Position numbers and translations under genes: made by a program
Notes under the pieces: generated by a model
The model's database searches: none
What the model was told of the DNA's origin: nothing
Seen by the model: the letters and a program-made list of their open reading frames with translations, nothing else
Source of the DNA: Microbacterium ulmi
GTDB taxonomy: Bacteria; Actinomycetota; Actinomycetes; Actinomycetales; Microbacteriaceae
Direction of reading: 5' to 3'
Length of the DNA: 64,000 bases
NCBI RefSeq assembly: GCF_011759705.1
Contig: NZ_JAAOZF010000001.1
Coordinates: forward strand, 617,152 to 681,151
In this document: piece after piece, positions 59,917-64,000 of the stretch
How the letters are laid out: every line of letters begins with the position of its first letter
Position numbering within the stretch: position 1 is the first letter of the stretch

Positions 59917-59978
59917 ACGATCGCCCCCTTCGGGCGATCGGCGCGCAGACGCGCGCAGGACGCGTTCCGCGTGCTCAC
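59913..59978 (-). CDS. Micro-ORF 1 of the resA-ccdA spacer (21 aa)
   Basis: GTG 59978 overlaps the resA stop as GTGA, and TGA 59913 overlaps the start of unit 2. The peptide core is STRNASCARLRADRPKGAI. No known family, no membrane helix, strongly basic with one Cys. It could be a coupling relay only, with no function for the peptide. Confidence 0.5.
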   Translation of the reverse strand: MSTRNASCARLRADRPKGAIV

Positions 59979-60610
59979 GACGTCTCCGCGAGTAGGTCGC
60001 GCACGATCGTCTCGAGGATCGACGCCTCGGGGAGCTGTCCGATGATCCGCGCGGCGACGCGCCCCTGCGGATCGAGCACGAGAGTCGTCGGCGTCGCGTT
60101 GATCGGCGTCCGCTCGGCGAACGCGAGCTTGACGGAGCGGTCGTCGACCGTGATGAGGCTCGGATACGTGACGTCGTACGTGTCGGCGAAGGCTGCGGCC
60201 GCAGCGGCCGAGTCGCTCGTGTTGACGCCGAGGAACGCGACGTCCTGCCCGTCGAACGACGCGAACGCCTTCTCGAGCTGCGGCGCCTCGGCGCGGCACG
60301 GGCCGCACCCGGCGTACCAGAAGTTGACGACCAGCACTCTGCCGGCGAAGTCCTCGCTCGCGACCTGGTCGCCCGCCTCGGTCGTCCCCGCGAACTCGAC
60401 GCCCTCACCACGGTCGCCGGGCGCGATCTCGACGGTCGTGAAGCCGTCGGCCGCGATGTACCCCTTGTTGTCGCCCGCGCGGTACTGCTCGGCGAGCGGG
60501 TCGCTCGTGCACGCCGCGAGGGTCGCCGCGAGGGCCGTCGCGACCGCGAGGGATGCCGTGGCCCGCCCGAGCCGGCCCCGAACGAGGCCCGTGCGACGCG
60601 GGCGCGCCAT
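59975..60610 (-). CDS. resA: Thioredoxin-like apocytochrome c thiol reductase ResA
   Basis: A 211-aa TlpA-family protein. A lipoprotein-type signal (LAATLAACTS) or membrane anchor lies at residues 20-40. The redox site is NFWYAGCGPCRAEAP (CxxC), with the cis-Pro loop at RTPINATPTTLVLDPQG. It reduces apocytochrome c disulfides using electrons from CcdA. ATG 60610 overlaps the phosphatase stop by 1 nt (TGATG). Downstream the micro-ORFs link it to ccdA. Confidence 0.93.
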   Translation of the reverse strand: MARPRRTGLVRGRLGRATASLAVATALAATLAACTSDPLAEQYRAGDNKGYIAADGFTTVEIAPGDRGEGVEFAGTTEAGDQVASEDFAGRVLVVNFWYAGCGPCRAEAPQLEKAFASFDGQDVAFLGVNTSDSAAAAAAFADTYDVTYPSLITVDDRSVKLAFAERTPINATPTTLVLDPQGRVAARIIGQLPEASILETIVRDLLAETS

Positions 60611-61239
60611 CACACGGCCCCCACGTCCACGGCGCCCGTGGTCGTCGCGGGCTCGGCGTAGCCGACCTCGACCCAGCCGTCGCCGTCGCGCTCGAACGAG
60701 GTGACGCTCGAGAGGGCGCACCGGCGTCTGCGCGGATCGTGTTTGAGCGGTTCGCCCGCGACCGCGAGATGCGTGATCCAGATCGGCAGCTGGTGCGAGA
60801 CGATCACGACGTCGCCGGACTCCGCGCGGTTCCAGGCATCCGCCATGGCGGCATCCATCCGTGCGACGACCTGCGCGTAGGGCTCGCCCCAGCTCGGCCG
60901 AGACGGGGCGCGCAGGTGCCGCCAGTTCAGCGGGTTGAGCAGCGCCCTCTTCATGCGCTTGCCCTCGAAGACGTTGGTCGGCTCGATGACGCGCTCGTCG
61001 ACGAGCGGCTCGATGCCGAGCAGCTGCTCGAAGGGCTCGGCCGATTCGCGCGTGCGCTGCAGCGGCGAGCACACGAGCCCGCCGATGAGCCGGTCGAGGC
61101 CGTGGACGTGCTCGGCCGCCTGCCGAGCCATCCTGCGGCCTTCGACGCTCAGGCGATAGTCCGGGAGTCGCCCGTAGAGCACGCGCGCGGGGTTGTGGAC
61201 CTCCCCGTGGCGCACGAGATGAAGGCGGGCGGCGGGCAC
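60610..61239 (-). CDS. Histidine phosphatase family protein (phosphoglycerate-mutase-like)
   Basis: A 209-aa protein. The N-terminal LHLVRHGEV has the phosphorylated His in the RHG motif. LSVEGRRMARQ, VCSPLQRTRESAEPF and VVIVSHQLPIWITHLAV (second catalytic His) complete the site. The family spans phosphoglycerate mutases, broad phosphatases and cobalamin-pathway CobC, and the substrate is not readable. First gene of the resA-ccdA-resB operon, with a leaderless GTG 7 nt from TAGACT (61247-61252). Confidence 0.9.
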   Translation of the reverse strand: MPAARLHLVRHGEVHNPARVLYGRLPDYRLSVEGRRMARQAAEHVHGLDRLIGGLVCSPLQRTRESAEPFEQLLGIEPLVDERVIEPTNVFEGKRMKRALLNPLNWRHLRAPSRPSWGEPYAQVVARMDAAMADAWNRAESGDVVIVSHQLPIWITHLAVAGEPLKHDPRRRRCALSSVTSFERDGDGWVEVGYAEPATTTGAVDVGAV

Positions 61240-61341
61240 GGCGTCCAGTCTACGTGGGCGGCTTCCATGCCCTGGCCGTGAGCCGAATCGTCAGCCCGAC
61301 GGGACGCCCGCGGCAACGATCGCGAACCCGGGGAAGACTGA

Positions 61342-61755
61342 CGCGCCGCGGCGAGACACATCGGTTGCGCAGGCGTCGTGCAGCGGGTCGCGCTCGGCCC
61401 GAACGGCCGGGTGCTCCGCCTCGGCACAGAGGAGCGTGTCTTCAACCGCCACCAGCGCCGTGCGATCGCTCTTCGCGACGGCAACTGCATCATCCCCGGA
61501 TGCGGCGTCCCGGCGGGGTGGTGCGAGATCCACCACGTGACGGAACACGCCGCCGGCGGACCGACGCACACAGACAACGGCGTGCTTCTCTGCTGGTTCC
61601 ACCACCGCTTCGTCGACAAGGGTCCGTGGCGCATCCGGATGAATCGCGGTGTCCCCGAAGTCCAGGCACCAGCGTGGTTCGATCGGTCCGGCGGGTGGCG
61701 CCCCGTGACGAAGTCCAGGACCCGGATGCTCGATCTGGTCGGGCGGCGGACGTGA
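61342..61755 (+). pseudogene. 5'-truncated DUF222/HNH endonuclease remnant
   Basis: An in-frame TGA at 61339 cuts off everything upstream. The remaining frame has only a GTG at 61378 as possible start and keeps the C-terminal ~125 residues: VFNRHQRRAIALRDGNCIIPGCGVPAGWCEIHHV and HTDNGVLLCWFHHRFVDKG, the HNH zinc/nuclease core. Intact relatives are about 400-500 residues with an N-terminal DUF222 domain, which is absent here. The nuclease core could fold, but lack of promoter and ribosome binding site suggests a dead remnant. These genes are typically multi-copy in Microbacteriaceae. Confidence 0.75.
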
Positions 61756-61756
61756 T

Positions 61757-61836
61757 GGCGACCTTTTAGCGGCCCTCGCACGTATCCGGCCTTCTCGAGG
61801 TGCGAGACGCCCTTGCTGAGAGCCGATCGCGTCAAG
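61757..61836 (-). pseudogene. Winged-helix regulator fragment
   Basis: One minus-strand frame reads LTRSALSKGVSHLEKAGYVRG, like the recognition helix and start of the wing of HTH_34/MarR-type regulators (S-x-LSKAxxxLExAGYV). Neither end of the domain is present, so it is a short relic next to the HNH fragment. Low confidence because it is only ~25 codons. Confidence 0.4.
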
Positions 61837-62491
61837 CGGCGTCCGGATCGCCCGTCCCGTCCCCTCGCCGTCTCCGCAGCCGAACGACGAGGAACCACAG
61901 GCCGGCCGCCACGACGGCCGCGACCACGAGGTACTGCACGACGACGACATACCGCTCGACGACGGGCCACGCCTCGCCGAGGTACCAGCCGGACATCACG
62001 AAGATCGTGTTCCAGACGAGGCTCCCGGCCGCAGTCAGCAGGCCGAAGCGCCACAGCGGCATCCGGGTCACGCCTGCGGGGATCGAGATGAGGCTGCGGA
62101 AGATCGGGATCATCCGCCCGAAGAACACGGCCTTGCCGCCGTGCCGATGGAACCATGCGACGGTGCGGTCGATGTCGGCCGGATCGACGAGCGGCAGCCT
62201 CAGCGCGACGACGCGGAGCCGCGGCATCCCGAGCCAGGCACCGAGTCCGTAGAGCACGAACGCGCCCACGACGGATCCGACGGTCGTCCAGGCGAGCGCT
62301 TCGACGAGGGAGAAGGCGCCGCGATACGCCGCGAGCCCCGCCATCGGCAGGATCGCCTCGCTCGGCAGCGGCGGGAACACGTTCTCGAGCGCGATCGCGA
62401 TCCCCGCGCCCACCGGCCCGATCACGTCCATGAGCGACACGACCCAGTCGAGCAGCGCCACGAGCCATGGCCCGTCCGGGGCATCCGTCAC
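61832..62491 (-). CDS. DedA-family membrane protein
   Basis: A 219-aa protein. Early re-entrant motif ALENVFPPLPSEAILPMAG, then AWFHRHGGKAVFFGRMIPIFRSLISIPAG with the conserved Arg and Gly residues, and GSLVWNTIFVMSGWYLG. These are hallmarks of DedA/VTT proteins, which recycle undecaprenyl phosphate or move phospholipids and influence membrane potential. GTG 62491 is 7 nt from TAGCGT (62499-62504, leaderless). It ends beside the remnant region. Confidence 0.92.
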   Translation of the reverse strand: MTDAPDGPWLVALLDWVVSLMDVIGPVGAGIAIALENVFPPLPSEAILPMAGLAAYRGAFSLVEALAWTTVGSVVGAFVLYGLGAWLGMPRLRVVALRLPLVDPADIDRTVAWFHRHGGKAVFFGRMIPIFRSLISIPAGVTRMPLWRFGLLTAAGSLVWNTIFVMSGWYLGEAWPVVERYVVVVQYLVVAAVVAAGLWFLVVRLRRRRGDGTGDPDAA

Positions 62492-62498
62492 CCGCCTC

Positions 62499-62504
62499 AC
62501 GCTA
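62499..62504 (-). promoter_or_regulatory. Leaderless -10 box of the DedA gene
   Basis: TAGCGT on the minus strand, 7 nt from GTG 62491. Confidence 0.6.
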
Positions 62505-62580
62505 GCGAACACAGGATGCCGCGAGCCAGCCGCAGCGCACCCCTGACAGTCCCTGCCCAGGCTCGCGGCATCCGCCCCCG

Positions 62581-62586
62581 TAGACT
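62581..62586 (+). promoter_or_regulatory. Leaderless -10 box of aspS
   Basis: TAGACT with an 8-nt spacer to GTG 62595. This supports GTG 62595 over a TTG nine nt upstream. Confidence 0.6.
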
Positions 62587-62594
62587 TGTCCCCC

Positions 62595-63935
62595 GTGAGT
62601 GAACGCGTTCTCGTCAAGCAGCTGCAGGCCCGGGAAGACGGCCCCGTTTCGGTGTCGGGATGGGTCGAGACCGTCCGCGACCAGAAGAAGGTGCAGTTCG
62701 TCATCCTGCGCGACGAGACCGGCGCCGTGCAGCTCGTCAACCCCGCCACGCGCCCCGACCCGGAGGCGACGGATCAGGATGCCGCGGCCCTCGCCCTGAC
62801 GGCCCTCATCTCCGCGCTCAGCACCGGCACGTTCCTGACCGTCACGGGCGAGCTCAAGCACGACGAGCGCGTCAAGCTCGGCGGGGTCGAGATCAAGCTC
62901 GCGTCGCTCGACATCGCCGCAGCCGCGCTCCCCGAGACGCCCATCGCCGCCGACAGCGGGCTCGACAAGCGCATGGACTGGCGCTTCCTCGACCTCCGCC
63001 AGCGCCGCAACAACCTCATCTTCCGCGTGCAGACGACGCTCGAGCACGCGATGCGCACGTACTGGATCGAGCGCGACTACATTGAGGTGCACTCCCCCAA
63101 GCTCATGGCGAGCGCGTCGGAGTCCAACGCCGAGCTGTTCTCGCTCGACTACTTCGGCGAGCAGACCGCCTACCTCGCGCAGTCGCCGCAGTTCTTCAAG
63201 CAGATGGCGCAGTCGGCCGGTTTCGGCAAGATCTTCGAGATCGGCGACGTCTACCGCGCCGACCCGTCCTTCACGAGCCGCCACGCGACGGAGTTCACGT
63301 CGATCGACGCCGAGATCTCATGGATCGAGAGCCACGAGGACGTCGCGACGATGCAGGAGGAGCTCCTCCAGTTCGCGATCCAGGCCGTCAAGGACAAGCA
63401 CGGCGCCGAGATCGAGGAGCTCTTCGGGCTCGAGATCGCCGTTCCCCGCATCCCGTTCCCGCGCATCCCGCTCGCCGAGGCGCGCGAGATCGTGAAGGCG
63501 CGGGGGTACGACATCCCGCGCACGGACGGCGACCTCGACCCCGAGGGCGAGCGCCAGATCTCGGCGCACGTCCTCGAGACGTACGGCCACGAGTTCGTCT
63601 TCATCACCGACTACCACCCCGAGATCCGCGCGTTCTACCACATGCGCGACCCCGAGACGGGGCTCACGAAGAGCTACGACCTGCTCTACAAGGGCGTCGA
63701 GATCACGACCGGCGCGCAGCGCGAGCACCGCGTCGACGTGCTCGAGGTGCAGGCCCGCGAGAAGGGCCTCGACCCCGCGCATCTCGCGTTCTACTTCGAC
63801 TTCTTCCGGTACGGCGCCCCGCCGCACGGCGGCTTCGGCATGGGCCTCGCGCGTCTGCTGATGCTGCTGCTGGGCGAGTCGTCGATCCGCGAGGTGACGT
63901 TCCTCTTCCGCGGCCCGACGCGGCTCGCGCCGTGA
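62595..63935 (+). CDS. aspS: Aspartyl-tRNA synthetase, archaeal/non-discriminating type
   Basis: A 446-aa class IIb synthetase, much shorter than the ~590-aa bacterial type because the GAD insertion domain is missing. The N-terminal OB-fold (VSVSGWVETVRDQKKVQFVILRD) binds the anticodon. The catalytic core has motif 1 around DWRFLDLRQRRNNLIFR, motif 2 IGDVYRADPSFTSRHATEFTSID, and motif 3 HGGFGMGLARLLMLLLG. Such enzymes often also charge tRNA-Asn, which is corrected by GatCAB. That is inference here. Its stop overlaps the next gene's GTG (GTGA). Confidence 0.95.
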   Translation: MSERVLVKQLQAREDGPVSVSGWVETVRDQKKVQFVILRDETGAVQLVNPATRPDPEATDQDAAALALTALISALSTGTFLTVTGELKHDERVKLGGVEIKLASLDIAAAALPETPIAADSGLDKRMDWRFLDLRQRRNNLIFRVQTTLEHAMRTYWIERDYIEVHSPKLMASASESNAELFSLDYFGEQTAYLAQSPQFFKQMAQSAGFGKIFEIGDVYRADPSFTSRHATEFTSIDAEISWIESHEDVATMQEELLQFAIQAVKDKHGAEIEELFGLEIAVPRIPFPRIPLAEAREIVKARGYDIPRTDGDLDPEGERQISAHVLETYGHEFVFITDYHPEIRAFYHMRDPETGLTKSYDLLYKGVEITTGAQREHRVDVLEVQAREKGLDPAHLAFYFDFFRYGAPPHGGFGMGLARLLMLLLGESSIREVTFLFRGPTRLAP

Positions 63936-64000
63936 CGACCGCCCCGGTCGAGGGTCTGCACAACTTCCGCGACACCGGCGGCATCGCCCTCGCGGCGGGC
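63932..64000 (+). CDS. Tyrosine-protein phosphatase-like gene, 5' end only
   Basis: GTG 63932 overlaps the aspS stop as GTGA. The 23 visible residues (VEGLHNFRDTGGIALAAG) match the start of Tyr_phosphatase3/SIWI-type phosphatases, whose N-terminus carries an NFRD-x-GG motif. The active-site Cys motif would lie beyond the window edge. Confidence 0.65.
   Translation, partial: MTTAPVEGLHNFRDTGGIALAAG

Larger units (their letters stand above)
59795..59980. repeat. 62-bp x 3 tandem repeat between ccdA and resA
   Basis: Units at 59795-59856, 59857-59918 and 59919-59980, nearly identical. Each contains the stem GATCGCCC-N5-GGGCGATC and a GCGCGC-rich segment. The right-hand unit ends at the resA stop codon, and the left-hand unit reaches to 2 nt before the ccdA ATG. 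Confidence 0.95.

Noticed and set aside
59795..59980. CRISPR array
   Set aside because: The 62-bp units are contiguous with no spacers, only three copies, and there are no cas genes. The same applies to the arrays at 17363, 32656 and 41815.

Overview
The window is GC-rich actinobacterial chromosome, most likely from Microbacteriaceae (Microbacterium-like). This rests on very high GC, the recurrent GGATGCC/GGCATCC word, a complete classical menaquinone pathway without ubiquinone genes, an AspRS of the GatCAB-associated type, ResABC/CcdA cytochrome c maturation and a DUF222/HNH remnant. The genus is inference. Gene starts are strikingly uniform: at least 21 genes have a TANNNT -10 box 6-8 nt before an ATG or GTG, the signature of leaderless transcripts.

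Layout. 1-6287: tRNA-Met, tRNA-Thr and tRNA-Tyr with hairpin terminators, an M23 peptidase, an inositol-monophosphatase-family enzyme, a PYROXD2-like oxidoreductase and a membrane protein. 6390-15572: a PfkB kinase/zinc-finger pair, then a maltooligosaccharide operon (malE, malF, malG, secreted alpha-amylase, cytoplasmic GH13) under two LacI-type operators. 15641-19906: YajQ, an AraC-type regulator, an alpha/beta hydrolase with a coupled 17-aa leader ORF, and an FprA-type reductase. 19965-39254, with menC at 49029: polyprenyl diphosphate synthase, menG, menF, menD, menA, menE and menB. 39318-47405: a DUF4430-like lipoprotein, an ECF transporter fused into one 1066-aa T-A-A-S polypeptide, and cobalamin-dependent metH. 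47624-55887: a PadR/HAAS pair, menC, TetR, an MMPL exporter and a YhgE/Pip protein. 56031-61239: ccsB, resB, ccdA, three 21-aa micro-ORFs, resA and a histidine phosphatase. 61342-64000: gene remnants, DedA, aspS and the start of a tyrosine-phosphatase-like gene.

Two things stand out. First, about 4 kb (23.7-27.7 kb) looks like a Campbell-type insertion. The menF 3' end and permease 3' end occur twice as direct repeats (22701-23907 and 26931-27932) around accessory DNA that includes an nrdH-ssb fusion and a lower-GC secreted protein gene. The two copies are roughly 90% identical except for a nearly identical 197-nt tract, the expected crossover site. The left junction created a chimeric gene with a new N-terminus on the last 65 residues of an ABC-2 permease.

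Second, between resA and ccdA a 62-bp unit is repeated three times, and each unit encodes the same 21-aa peptide in a 22-codon ORF. The ORFs are joined to each other and to both flanking genes by 4-nt GTGA/ATGA overlaps, so resA, the three micro-ORFs and ccdA form an unbroken coupled chain. Tandem repeats at or near gene 3' ends are a recurring theme here (17.4, 32.7, 35.5, 56.0 and 59.8 kb).

Functionally the core genes serve respiration (menaquinone, cytochrome c maturation, FprA), sugar uptake and one-carbon/B12 metabolism. The ECF transporter next to metH makes cobalamin uptake a reasonable guess.
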